From JAFGBI01 sp964454025 (GTDB taxonomy: Bacteria; Myxococcota_A; Polyangia; Polyangiales; Polyangiaceae), in the NCBI GenBank assembly GCA_964454025.1, contig CAYVRP010000030.1:1-64000 (forward strand): a stretch of 64,000 bases of DNA, written 5' to 3'. Positions 17,427-27,698 of the stretch are shown here, piece after piece. The translations under genes were made by a program, and so were the position numbers. The notes under the pieces are model-generated. The model made no database searches. It had not been told where the DNA came from and saw only the letters and a program-made list of their open reading frames with translations. How positions within the stretch are numbered: the first letter of the stretch is position 1; every line of letters starts with the position of its first letter.

Positions 17427-19157
17427 ATGGCGATCCCGAGCGTCCGTCCCACCCCCGTCGGCCCCCAGTCGATCGTGAGCGTGCTGGGCGTGACCTACGT
17501 TCACCGCCACACCAGCGACGGCGGGGACATGTACCACACGGAATTCGGGCTCCCTTTCGCCGATCTGCTCGAGCTCGAAAACTGGTACGAACGGTCCTGG
17601 TTCCTGGCCCACCGCCAGCGGTTGAAGGGCACGAGCGCGGTCTACCGGATCCGCACCAAGGAGGTCGAGGGGCGGCGCCTCGATCTGGTGGTGAAGAACT
17701 GCCGCGTCGGCGAGGACGTCCCGCTCGACACCAAGACGCTGCTCGAGTTCATCAACACGGAGTTCAACAGCCCGTGGGAGGAGTTCGCGCTGGTGATGGA
17801 GCTCCGCCAGGGCAAGCACGGGCCCTCCTCGCTCCAGATCCAAACGCAGGAGCCGCTCGCCATCTACGTGCCTCCACAGGTGATGCAGCTCTGGCAGAGC
17901 GGGCGCTCGGTCGACAAGTTCAACCGGATCAAGGCGCGCCACCCCGGCGTCGACATCGACATCCTGCGCCAGTACAAGCTCATCTACCGCTGGATCGAGG
18001 GGGAGGACATCGTGGAGTTGCTGACCGAGCGCGCGCGCCTCGAGGGCCAGGCGCTGGACCGCCGGCTCCAGGCGATGACCCGGCAAGCGATCGCCGACCT
18101 CGACCGCAAGGGCTTCGCCGTCGCGGACATGAAGCCGGCGCACGTCATCATCGGTGAGCGAGACGTCGCCGAGATCGACGCCCTCGGGCGCGACGGGGGA
18201 CCGCGCGCCCGGCCGCGGCAGGTCGCGCGCGTTCGCCGGCTGCTGCGGCAAGGCCGCTACTCCGTCGTCGACTACGAGCTCTTGCTCAGGACGGCGGCCT
18301 GGGAGGCCGAGGTCAAGGCCGAGCGTCGCCACACCTACCTCGACGATCAGCGGGCGCGGTTCGTGCCGACCGAGCTCCCGGCGCACCTCCAGCTCACCGA
18401 GGTCTTCGGGGTGCCCTACGTGTGCGGGCACGTGGAGAGCACGGGCGGGATGCTGTGGGTCGTCGGCCGCAACGGGCGCCTCTTCGACTACTTCCTCCCC
18501 GAGCGCTGGCGGACCAGCCAGAGCGTGCTGCTGTCCACCTCGAACGAGGTCTACTACGTGCGCACCAAGGACAACATCCACCTGGTGCGCAAGACCTCGC
18601 GGGTCGGGGAGATCCCCCCCCCGATCTTCGGGGACGAACGCGACGCCAGGGCGCGCGAGCGCGGCTTCAACAGCCCCTTCGAGGCCTTCTCGGTGGCCCA
18701 GCGGCTGTCGGACGCCGGCGTCCCCACCGTCTTCGTGCGCGCCATCTACCGGACGGGCACCCCCAAGGTGGAGGCGTCCGCCGACCCCCGGCGCTTCGCC
18801 ACTCACGCCCACCTGATCGGGATCGACGGGGCGCCCATCCTGCAGCCGGAGCGCAACTACCTCACGCTCCGCGGCTACTTCAACGGCAGCGACAACTGGG
18901 CGGCGAGCGGCGAGGGCCCCATCCTGCGCCCGATGGACCTCCGGGCCGCGCGCCTGGCCGGGTTGCTGCCGCGGGAGGTCACCGAGCACGTGCTCGAGCG
19001 CGTCCGCGCCCGCGTGCGCGAGGCGGGGTTCGACGGCACGCTGCTGGCGGAGAACGACCTGCTGCTCTCGATCGCGCCGGGTCAGGGCTTCATCATCGAC
19101 GACGAGGGCGAGATCGAGGCCCGGATCTCGAACCTCGAGCTCATCTTCCCGCTCTGA
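17427..19157 (+). CDS. Tandemly duplicated protein-kinase-like protein
   Basis: A 576-residue cytoplasmic protein with no named family that I recognise. It contains an internal duplication: residues about 19-122 (VLGVTYV ... VYRIRTK ... VVKNCRVGE ... FNSPWEEFALV) align with about 326-424 (VFGVPYV ... VYYVRTK ... LVRKTSRVGE ... FNSPFEAFSVA). The first copy continues into a kinase-like segment: YRWIEGEDIVELL as a hinge, DRKGFAVADMKPAHVII with a possible catalytic Asp234-x-Lys-Pro, and AEIDALG as a possible metal-binding D-x-G. The second copy lacks a clear D-x-K-P. This suggests an atypical kinase or pseudokinase tandem. A TATGCT hexamer lies 19 nt before ATG 17427; an upstream in-frame ATG at 17403 overlaps that hexamer. 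It stands alone. Confidence 0.7.
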   Translation: MAIPSVRPTPVGPQSIVSVLGVTYVHRHTSDGGDMYHTEFGLPFADLLELENWYERSWFLAHRQRLKGTSAVYRIRTKEVEGRRLDLVVKNCRVGEDVPLDTKTLLEFINTEFNSPWEEFALVMELRQGKHGPSSLQIQTQEPLAIYVPPQVMQLWQSGRSVDKFNRIKARHPGVDIDILRQYKLIYRWIEGEDIVELLTERARLEGQALDRRLQAMTRQAIADLDRKGFAVADMKPAHVIIGERDVAEIDALGRDGGPRARPRQVARVRRLLRQGRYSVVDYELLLRTAAWEAEVKAERRHTYLDDQRARFVPTELPAHLQLTEVFGVPYVCGHVESTGGMLWVVGRNGRLFDYFLPERWRTSQSVLLSTSNEVYYVRTKDNIHLVRKTSRVGEIPPPIFGDERDARARERGFNSPFEAFSVAQRLSDAGVPTVFVRAIYRTGTPKVEASADPRRFATHAHLIGIDGAPILQPERNYLTLRGYFNGSDNWAASGEGPILRPMDLRAARLAGLLPREVTEHVLERVRARVREAGFDGTLLAENDLLLSIAPGQGFIIDDEGEIEARISNLELIFPL

Positions 19158-19251
19158 CCGGGCGGCGGCGGTGGGGGGCTTCCGCCCGACGGCGCGGGGG
19201 TGCTACGCCGTCGCGGCGGGCGCGCGAGGTGCCCCGCGGGAGCGCGTCGCC

Positions 19252-20091
19252 ATGGGACACCTGACGGGCAAGGTCGCGATCGTCACCGGCGCCGGTGGCG
19301 GTATCGGTCGCGCCGTGGCGCGCCTGTTCGCCGCGGAGGGCGCCGCCGTGGTGGCGGCGGATCTCGGGGTGGCCCGCGACGGCAGCGGCGAGGACCCCGG
19401 GGTGGCGCGCGGCGTCGCCGAGCAGATCGTCGCCCAGGGCGGGCGCGCGATCGCCGTGACGGAGTCGGTGGCGCCGACCCGCGGGGCGGCCGCCATCGTC
19501 GCGGCCGCCGTCGAGGGGTTCGGGCGGCTCGACGTGCTGGTCAACGCCGCCGGCCTCGGCCGCGACGCCCCGCTCGACGAGGTCGACGACCTCGACTGGG
19601 ACGCCGTGCTCGGCGCGCAGGCGACCGGAACCCTGCGGACGATGCGCGCGGCGCTCCCTGCGCTGCGGGCGGCGCGCGGCCGGATCGTGAACACCACCAG
19701 CCTCGCGGGCCTCATCGGCGGTGCCGGTCAGGCCTGTCACGCGGCGGCGGACGCTGCCGTCCACGCCCTGACGCGGACGGCGGCCATCGAGCTGCAGCGC
19801 CACGGGGTGACGGTCAACGCCGTCGTTCCCCTCGCCCGGACGCGGCTCACCGAGGGGCTCCCTCGGCTCGCGGAGGTGGACGCGCTGACGCCGGAGCACG
19901 TCGCCCCGGCCTATCTGTTCCTGGGCAGCGACCTGTGCGGCGACCGGACGGGGCAGGTCATCGCCATCGCGGGCGGACGCATCAGCACCTTCCGGGTGCA
20001 GGAGTCCGGGGGGCGGTTCAAGGAGGCGGCGGGTGAGGCGTGGACGGCGGCCGAGATCGCCGAGCACTGGGCCTCGATCGCGAGGGGGTGA
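19252..20091 (+). CDS. SDR-family protein with altered catalytic residues
   Basis: A 279-residue short-chain dehydrogenase/reductase of the type in which a GxxxGIG Rossmann motif (VTGAGGGIGRAVA) is followed by DLGVARDGSGEDP, as in 3-hydroxyacyl-CoA dehydrogenase-like SDRs. NAA (98-100) and Ser150 (IVNTTSLAG) are kept. The Y-x-x-x-K catalytic pair is not: the aligned positions read His163 and Asp167 (CHAAADAAVHALTR instead of xYxxxKxxxxxLT). The downstream GVTVNAVVPLARTRLTEG is normal for the family. NAD(P) binding looks possible, ordinary reductase activity doubtful. The start is ATG 19252. No fatty-acid or polyketide genes adjoin it. Confidence 0.88.
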   Translation: MGHLTGKVAIVTGAGGGIGRAVARLFAAEGAAVVAADLGVARDGSGEDPGVARGVAEQIVAQGGRAIAVTESVAPTRGAAAIVAAAVEGFGRLDVLVNAAGLGRDAPLDEVDDLDWDAVLGAQATGTLRTMRAALPALRAARGRIVNTTSLAGLIGGAGQACHAAADAAVHALTRTAAIELQRHGVTVNAVVPLARTRLTEGLPRLAEVDALTPEHVAPAYLFLGSDLCGDRTGQVIAIAGGRISTFRVQESGGRFKEAAGEAWTAAEIAEHWASIARG

Positions 20092-20146
20092 GCGCGGCCA
20101 AGGGATCACGCGCTGCCCGGCTCGCGCGGACGCGGGCGGACGGGCT

Positions 20147-20169
20147 CGCACCGGACCGGCATCGGTGCG
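20147..20169. terminator. Candidate hairpin after the SDR gene
   Basis: CGCACCG (20147-20153) and CGGTGCG (20163-20169) form a perfect 7-bp stem with a 9-nt loop, 55 nt after the SDR stop. No U-tract follows. It may be a terminator or incidental. Confidence 0.3.
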
Positions 20170-20273
20170 GGTCGGCCGCGACGGGCGCAGAGGAGCCGAT
20201 TGCTGGCCCGGCGGTCGGGTGTTAGCTTTCGAGGCCCCGGGGCGACCGCACCGCTCGATCCCTCGGCGCTCCG

Positions 20274-21932
20274 ATGCTCCGCGAGCCGACGATACCGATC
20301 TTCCTGTGGATCGCGACGGCCATCCTCCTTCACATCCTCGGGGTCGGAGGCTCGGAGCGGGTCGTCGCCCACGTGGAGGCGCGGCGGGATCTGCAGCGCT
20401 TCGTCGGCGCGCTGGTCCGCGAGGCCCGGCTCGGCGGGCAGCCCATCGAGGTCGCGCTCCTCGACGACCGGCCCTCGCCCCCCGCCGAGCCGCCCCCGGA
20501 GGGTCCGGCGCCGCCGGACGCGCCGCCGGACGCGCCGCCGGACCCCGACGAGCCGCCGGAGCCGGACGACCCGCCCATCACGCCCGAGCCGGCGCCGCCC
20601 CAGCTCCCCGATCAGCCCCCCGTGCCACTCTCCGCGGAGGAGCGCCCGCCCGAGGCGACCAAGCCGCAGGAGCTGGTCGTCACGCCGATGGATCGGCGCG
20701 TCGCGGTGGTCCAGCACGCCGCCCCCGACCAGGAGGACAACCCGGACGCGAGGTTCATCGCCGACGAGGCGAACCACGTCGACGAGGAGACGCAGGCGTC
20801 CATCACCGCGAACGACCGGAACGACCCCGACCCGAGCCCGGGCGCGGCCCATGAGGGGCCCTCGCTCGACCCGGGCAACGCGGAGGACACGCGCGTCGCC
20901 CAGTCCCAGGACGCGCCCGGGGAGAGGGACGTCGCGCCCCCCCTCGAGCCCGCGGCCGCGGCCTCTCCGCCGCCGCTGCCTCCGACTGGGGCGCTCGCGC
21001 GCGCCGGGCGGCGCCCTTCGGAACCGCCGCTCCCGGTGCCCGGGGCTCGGGGCCGACCCGCCGAGGACGCCGTCGAGGCCCGGCCCGCGCTTCCTGGCAC
21101 CGAGGGCGGGTCCTGGTCCGTGTCGTCCGGCGCGGCTGGGCGCACGGCGCGCGCGGCCGAACCGGGTACGGCGCGGCGGCTGCCCCCCAGCGCGCGCCCG
21201 CAGGAGCTCTTGGGATACGGCCGCCAGGGGACGACCGCGAACGGCGTGAACCTCAACCTGAGCCGCGACGACGCGACGGCGGTCATCGGCGCGGACCAGC
21301 TCGCGCTCGAGCGCCGCCGCGACGGGGAGCGCCGCCGCAGCGAGCACCGGGGCTCCTGGTCCCAGATGGGCATCGAGCGGTGGCGCGCGTCGATCGAGAA
21401 CTACGTCGCCTCGGTGAAGCCAGGCAACCAGACCGCGTTGAACGCGGCGCGGGTCCCGTTCGCCAGCTACCTCAACCAGATCCACCAGCGGATTCACCCG
21501 ATCTTCGCCGACTCGTTCCTGCGTTCGCTCGACGCGCTGCCGGCGTCCGATCCGCTCAACCGACCGGATCTGGCCACCCACCTCGAGATCGTCGTGCACC
21601 GCGACGACGGGCGTCTGGTGCGCATGGGCGTCACCAAGTCGAGTGGGGTCACCGCCTTCGACGTCGGGGCGCTGGAGTCGGTGCACGCCGCGGCGCCGTT
21701 TGGCCGGCCTCCCGCGGTGATCGTGTCCCCGGATGGCAACGTCTACCTGCACTGGGAGTTTCACCGGGATCCCATCTATGCCTGCTCGACCTTCAACGCC
21801 CGGCCCTACATCCTGAAGGTGGACCCCGCGGAGGCGCCGCCGAAGGTGCCGCCTCCGCGGCGCCCCGACGACGCCGCGCGCGACGAGCGCCACGGGGCGA
21901 TTCGGCGCGCGGGCAGGGACCTGTCCGGGTGA
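20274..21932 (+). CDS. TonB-family energy-transducer-like protein
   Basis: A 552-residue protein anchored by one N-terminal hydrophobic helix (IPIFLWIATAILLHILGVGG). Residues about 60-340 are a long spacer very rich in Pro, Glu and Asp (PDAPPDAPPDPDEPPEPDDPP), suited to spanning the periplasm. The C-terminal 150 residues resemble a TonB-type alpha/beta domain: YVASVKPGNQTALN, IHQRIHPIFADSFL, LEIVVHRDDGRLVRMGVTKSSGVTAFDVGALESVHAAAPF, and the strand DGNVYLHWEFHRD. TonB proteins transmit ExbBD proton-motive energy to outer-membrane receptors; no exbB, exbD or receptor gene lies nearby. The spacer is far longer than in E. coli TonB. Confidence 0.75.
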   Translation: MLREPTIPIFLWIATAILLHILGVGGSERVVAHVEARRDLQRFVGALVREARLGGQPIEVALLDDRPSPPAEPPPEGPAPPDAPPDAPPDPDEPPEPDDPPITPEPAPPQLPDQPPVPLSAEERPPEATKPQELVVTPMDRRVAVVQHAAPDQEDNPDARFIADEANHVDEETQASITANDRNDPDPSPGAAHEGPSLDPGNAEDTRVAQSQDAPGERDVAPPLEPAAAASPPPLPPTGALARAGRRPSEPPLPVPGARGRPAEDAVEARPALPGTEGGSWSVSSGAAGRTARAAEPGTARRLPPSARPQELLGYGRQGTTANGVNLNLSRDDATAVIGADQLALERRRDGERRRSEHRGSWSQMGIERWRASIENYVASVKPGNQTALNAARVPFASYLNQIHQRIHPIFADSFLRSLDALPASDPLNRPDLATHLEIVVHRDDGRLVRMGVTKSSGVTAFDVGALESVHAAAPFGRPPAVIVSPDGNVYLHWEFHRDPIYACSTFNARPYILKVDPAEAPPKVPPPRRPDDAARDERHGAIRRAGRDLSG

Positions 21933-22029
21933 GCGCCTCCCGCGGTGTCAGCGGTGGATCCCAGCTGACCGTCCGAGGGCGGGGCGCGCGGGTCCGGCCG
22001 GGGTTTCCCCCTTACCGGAGTCGATCCTC

Positions 22030-23256
22030 GTGAGTGCCGTCGGAGTCTCCGAGCTCGAGTGCGCCAGCCCCCGAGGCGGCGCGCGGGGGCCGTCACCGGG
22101 GCTCTTCACCCTGCAGGCGGTGTCCGGGGTAGGGCTGCGGCTGCTGGTGCTGCTCGGCTTGGCGGCGGCGTTGCTCAGCCGGGCGCTCGCCCCGGCGCTG
22201 CCGGGGACCGCCGCCGGGCTGGATCGCTGGATCGGCGTCAGCCGGGCGCTGGGCGCGGTCACCAGCGCCCAGTTCTTCGTCGTCGGCAGCATGGTCCTGG
22301 TGTGGCTCGCGGTGGCGTCGCTGGCGGAGTCGCGGCTGCCGGTCGCCGCCCGCGTGGTGGCGCTGCCTCTCAGCTTCACCGTGATCGTCATCGCCGTCGC
22401 CGCCGTCGTCTCCACCATCGAGCCTCGTTGGCTGCTCTGGCTCGGCGCGTCGAGCGGCCTGGTCGCGGTCGCCAGCGCCCCGCGGGCGCTCTCCGCGGGC
22501 GCGTCGCGGGCGGCGGGGCTGGTGGTCCTGGTCGCGGGGCTCTCGGCCTTCGTCGAGATCCTCGCGCGCGCCCTCGCGCTGCGCTCGGGCGAGCGCGCGC
22601 TCGCCGGGTGGTTTTGGGGCGCGCAGGCGGTTGCCACGGTGTCCTTCGTGCTCGAGCTGGTCGCGCTGCTGCTGGTCGCGCTGTGGGTCGGCGGGAGAAG
22701 GACTTGGGGGGCCGCCGTCGGCGCCGCGGTGGTGGCGGCGGTCGCCGTGGCGACGACCGCCGCCGGGATCCGCGGCCTGGGGGTCGATGCGCACCCCGTC
22801 GAGGTGTTCCTGGCCCGCGCGCTCGGTGAGCTCACCCGCCACCCGCGCCCGCTCGTTCCGCTGAGCATGTTGCACGCCCTGGAGGTGGCGCGGTACGCGC
22901 TCGTGCTGGTCGCGGTCCTGGTCCCCGCCCGCGCCCCGACCAGCGCCGCCGCCCTGGCGCTGGCGCTGCTCGCGGTCGGGAGCACGGACGTCCCCGCGTG
23001 CGCCGTGATGCTGGCCATCGCGGCGCTGCTCGCTCCGCTCGGCGCCGTGCACCTCGCCGCCGCCGCCGGACCGCTCCCGCACCCCTCCGGGGCTGCGTCC
23101 GCCACCGCCCCCGGCGCGCCCGAGGAGCCGTCCCCGCCGGTCACGCCAGGCGGGCTACCCCCGGCGCGCGCCGACGCGCCCGAGTCCCTCGAGGCAGCGA
23201 GGTCCCCGACCGCCGCGCCCACCACCGCACCGGCGCCTGCGGTCCGTCCAGAGTGA
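22030..23256 (+). CDS. Polytopic membrane protein of unknown function
   Basis: A 408-residue integral membrane protein. Roughly eight to ten hydrophobic segments can be read between residues 35 and 355 (for example LRLLVLLGLAAALL, FFVVGSMVLVWLAVASL, VVALPLSFTVIVIAVAAVV, FVLELVALLLVALWVGG). The C-terminal 60 residues are Pro/Ala/Glu-rich and soluble. No transporter signature is recognised. GTG 22030 has a GGAG Shine-Dalgarno about 10 nt upstream. It follows the TonB-like gene by 97 bp on the same strand and may be cotranscribed, which would suggest an envelope role, but this is inference. Confidence 0.7.
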   Translation: MSAVGVSELECASPRGGARGPSPGLFTLQAVSGVGLRLLVLLGLAAALLSRALAPALPGTAAGLDRWIGVSRALGAVTSAQFFVVGSMVLVWLAVASLAESRLPVAARVVALPLSFTVIVIAVAAVVSTIEPRWLLWLGASSGLVAVASAPRALSAGASRAAGLVVLVAGLSAFVEILARALALRSGERALAGWFWGAQAVATVSFVLELVALLLVALWVGGRRTWGAAVGAAVVAAVAVATTAAGIRGLGVDAHPVEVFLARALGELTRHPRPLVPLSMLHALEVARYALVLVAVLVPARAPTSAAALALALLAVGSTDVPACAVMLAIAALLAPLGAVHLAAAAGPLPHPSGAASATAPGAPEEPSPPVTPGGLPPARADAPESLEAARSPTAAPTTAPAPAVRPE

Positions 23257-23285
23257 CCGCGCGAGCGCGCCGGAGGAGGGGGGCG

Positions 23286-24509
23286 TCAGGCCTGCTCGGA
23301 GGCGAGGCGCACGCAGACGGCCACCACCTCCATCGCCGAGCGCACCTCGGCGAGCGGAGGCCGGGTGGGGGAGATGCGGATGTTGGTGTTCTTCGGATCG
23401 CGCCCGCCGGGGTACGTCGCTCCCGCCGGCGTCAGCGCGACGCCGGCCTCCTTGGCCAGCGCCACCACGCGGTCCGCCACCGGCCGGGTCGTGTCGAGGC
23501 TGACGAAGTAGCCGCCCCGCGGGCGGGTCCAGGTGGCGAGGCCGGAGTCGGCGAGCTCGCCCCGCAGCACCTCCTCCACCGCCTCGAATTTCGGACGGAG
23601 CAGGCGGGCGTGCTCGCGCATCAGGCCAGGGATGCCCCCGGGGTACTCGCCGAGGAAGCGGACGTGGCGGTACTGCTCGATCTTGTTGGGCCCGATCATC
23701 TGCGTGCCCATCAGCTCCGTCAGGTAGGCGACGTTCGCCGCGCTCGTGCCCAAGAAGCCGATCCCGGCGCCGGCGAAGGTGATCTTCGAGGTCGACCCGA
23801 AGAGATAGGCCCGGTTCGGGTGCCCCGCCTCGGCGCAGGCGCGCACCAGGTTGAGCGGGCGCGGCGGCGCGTCGTCGAGGTGATGAACCGCGTAGGCGTC
23901 GTCGGCGAAGATCGTGAAGTCGGGGGCGGCGGTAGGCATCGCCGCCAGGCGCCGGACGACCGCGTCCGACACGACGTCTCCGGTGGGGTTGCTGTACGTC
24001 GGCACGAAGATCATGCCGCGCACCGCGGGATCGCCCGCGACCAGGCGCTCCACCGCGTCCACGTCCGGGCCGTCCCCCGTCATCGGCACCGGGAGCATCT
24101 CGATGCCGAGCCGCTCGAGCATGGTGAAGTGGCGGTCGTAGCCGGGGACCGTCACCACGAACCGGGTGGGGCTCCGGCTCCACGGGGCCGGGCTGCCCAC
24201 GACGCCCAGCAGCATCGCCCACATCAGCGTGTTGGAGAGCAGCGCGAGGCTCGAGTTGTTGCCCACGATCATCTCTGCGGGCGTGACCCCCAGGACGGGC
24301 GCGAACAGCTCCCGCGCCTCGGGCAGGCCCGCGACGCCGCCGGGGTAGTTGCGGATGGCGATCTTGCTCGGCGTCACCAGGGTGCGCTCGTCGACGATGG
24401 TGAGCATCCGGTTCGAGAGATCGAAGTTGTCGTCCCCCGGTTGCCCGCGCGTCAGATCGAGCTTGAGTCCCCGTGCCTTGAGCGCCTGGTAGCGTTCCGT
24501 CGTGTTCAT
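23286..24509 (-). CDS. PLP-dependent aminotransferase, aspartate aminotransferase class Ic type
   Basis: A 407-residue fold-type I aminotransferase. It has features of the class Ic aspartate aminotransferases first described in actinobacteria: LDLTRGQPGDDNFDLS at the N-terminus, IRNYPGGVAGLPEARELFAPVLG, GNNSSLALLSNTL in the cofactor phosphate region, FVPTYSNPTGD with the conserved Asn, FADDAYAVHHL with the Asp that contacts the pyridine nitrogen, and FGSTSKITFAGAGIGFLG with the PLP-binding Lys. NTNIRISPTRPP near the end holds the carboxylate-binding Arg. It likely interconverts aspartate/2-oxoglutarate and oxaloacetate/glutamate. The stop codon is 29 nt from that of the convergent membrane protein. 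Confidence 0.88.
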   Translation of the reverse strand: MNTTERYQALKARGLKLDLTRGQPGDDNFDLSNRMLTIVDERTLVTPSKIAIRNYPGGVAGLPEARELFAPVLGVTPAEMIVGNNSSLALLSNTLMWAMLLGVVGSPAPWSRSPTRFVVTVPGYDRHFTMLERLGIEMLPVPMTGDGPDVDAVERLVAGDPAVRGMIFVPTYSNPTGDVVSDAVVRRLAAMPTAAPDFTIFADDAYAVHHLDDAPPRPLNLVRACAEAGHPNRAYLFGSTSKITFAGAGIGFLGTSAANVAYLTELMGTQMIGPNKIEQYRHVRFLGEYPGGIPGLMREHARLLRPKFEAVEEVLRGELADSGLATWTRPRGGYFVSLDTTRPVADRVVALAKEAGVALTPAGATYPGGRDPKNTNIRISPTRPPLAEVRSAMEVVAVCVRLASEQA

Positions 24510-24673
24510 GGTGGCTTCGGACGCTCCTCATGCCCTGGGTCGCGGCCGAACGCCACCGGAGTTCGCCGGGAGCACCGGCGTCGGCGCCGCCAACCGCGCG
24601 GTCACAAGGAGGGGCCGGGCCGGGCGACGCCCCGGCGCCGGTCGCGAACCGCTGGCGAGGCGAGCTCCGCGGG

Positions 24674-24907
24674 TCAGGCCCCTTCCTGCCGCGCTCGCTT
24701 CCGCTTCTTCGTCTTGCGGTCCGTCATCTGCCGGGGCGTCGCCGCGTCTGCCCGCGGGGGGTCCTCGTCGCCCTCCCCCGTCAGGCCGTCCTTGAAATTG
24801 CGGATCCCCGAGCCCAGGTTCCGGCCGAGCTGCGGCAGCCGCGACGCGCCGAAGAGGACCAGCACGACCAGGAAGATGATGAGGAGCTGGGTGGGGCCGA
24901 CGGCCAT
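24674..24907 (-). CDS. tatA: Sec-independent protein translocase TatA/E
   Basis: A 77-residue pore subunit of the twin-arginine protein export system. It has the standard layout: short N-terminus, transmembrane helix (TQLLIIFLVVLVLFG), the conserved Phe-Gly hinge, an amphipathic helix (ASRLPQLGRNLGSGIRNFKDGL) and a charged tail that is Lys/Arg-rich. Start at ATG 24907 is supported by a GGGAGG Shine-Dalgarno 8 nt upstream (minus strand). tatB and tatC are not adjacent, so this is an orphan tatA/E gene. It is downstream of, and on the same strand as, nothing closely coupled. Confidence 0.93.
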   Translation of the reverse strand: MAVGPTQLLIIFLVVLVLFGASRLPQLGRNLGSGIRNFKDGLTGEGDEDPPRADAATPRQMTDRKTKKRKRARQEGA

Positions 24908-25066
24908 GGCGATGCCTCCCAGGGGCGCGGTATCACTCCGGGGCGACCGGCGCAACCGACCGGCCGCGCGCGCCCGGCGCGTCCTCCGCCGGGGCGTGCC
25001 CCTTTCGACCGACGGGGTCGATGGTATGCTGGGCGGCGCGGCGCCCGGTCGCGGGCGGGCAGGCAC

Positions 25067-25786
25067 ATGGTCGCTCACCACTCCCTCGTCGGCTCCCTGG
25101 CCGCAGCAGCGATCACGCTCTCTGTGGCGCATGCGTCGGCGCAGTACGAGGGCGACCCCGTGCAGCCCTGGGGCAAGGGCACGGTCGGCGGCGCCCTGCT
25201 CGGCGCCGAAGCGGTGATGCTGACGGAGGCGATCATCGGGGTGAAGCCAGCCTGGGCCTACGTGGTGGGCGGGGTCGCCGGCGCGGCCGGCGGAGGCTTC
25301 GGCGGCTACTTCGCCGAGGAGCGGGCGACGGCCAAGCTCTCGCTCTACCTGCTGGCGGGGGGCATGGCGCTGGTGATCCCGACCACGATCGTGGTGCTGG
25401 ACCGCACCGCCTACGAGCCCCCGGTCCAGTTCACGCAGGACGCGCCCCCAGAGGACGAGCCCCTCGCGGAGCCGCCCCGGCCGACCGACACGCTCGATGC
25501 GGCCCCGCCGGACGAGCAACCTCGCGCCCAGGCGCCCTCGCTCGAACCAGGTTCGGCGCGTCGGCTGGCACTCGCGAGGCCCGGCGGGCGCGAGAGCGCG
25601 CGGGCGCCGGGCTGCGACCCACGTCGGGTTTCGCCGCGTCCCCTGCTCGGGCTCGGTCCGCGCTCATTCGTGCTCGCGGTGCCGGCGGTGGAGGTGCGAG
25701 AGGTGTATACCCCGCGTGAGCGGCGCGATCTCGGGGCGCCGCGGGCGACCGAGGTGCGGGTCCCGGTGTTCTCTGCCGTGTTCTGA
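25067..25786 (+). CDS. Exported/membrane protein of unknown function
   Basis: A 239-residue protein with a clear signal peptide (SLVGSLAAAAITLSVAHASA, cleavage about residue 25). The mature N-terminus has Gly-rich hydrophobic segments (GGALLGAEAVMLTEAIIGV, AYVVGGVAGAAGGGFGGYF, LSLYLLAGGMALVIPTTIVVL) that could be glycine-zipper membrane helices. The C-terminal half is Pro/Arg/Glu-rich. No family is recognised. A TATGCT hexamer lies 36 nt upstream of the ATG. The gene diverges from tatA (starts 159 bp apart). Confidence 0.6.
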   Translation: MVAHHSLVGSLAAAAITLSVAHASAQYEGDPVQPWGKGTVGGALLGAEAVMLTEAIIGVKPAWAYVVGGVAGAAGGGFGGYFAEERATAKLSLYLLAGGMALVIPTTIVVLDRTAYEPPVQFTQDAPPEDEPLAEPPRPTDTLDAAPPDEQPRAQAPSLEPGSARRLALARPGGRESARAPGCDPRRVSPRPLLGLGPRSFVLAVPAVEVREVYTPRERRDLGAPRATEVRVPVFSAVF

Positions 25787-25892
25787 GGCCGGGCGTTAGC
25801 GGCTTGGCAGCCTCCGGCCCCTGTGCGACCTTTCGGGGGACCCCGGAACCAGTCGTCCGCGGGCACACGTTCCCGCGACGGGCAACACCAGC

Positions 25893-27650
<1,758 letters not shown>

Positions 27651-27654
27651 CCGC

Positions 27655-27688
27655 CAGGGCCTCCCGGCCGCCGCGCGGTGCGGCCCTG
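27655..27688. terminator. Candidate bidirectional hairpin between kinase and transglycosylase genes
   Basis: CAGGGCC (27655-27661) pairs with GGCCCTG (27682-27688) around a 20-nt GC-rich loop in the 48-bp space between convergent stop codons. Position favours a shared terminator; there is no U-tract. Confidence 0.35.
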
Positions 27689-27698
27689 ATGGTGGCGC

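Noticed and set aside
16527..18989. Open minus-strand frame running through the N gap
   Set aside because: It passes through 100 N and is antisense to the YfiM-like and kinase-like genes; no domain.
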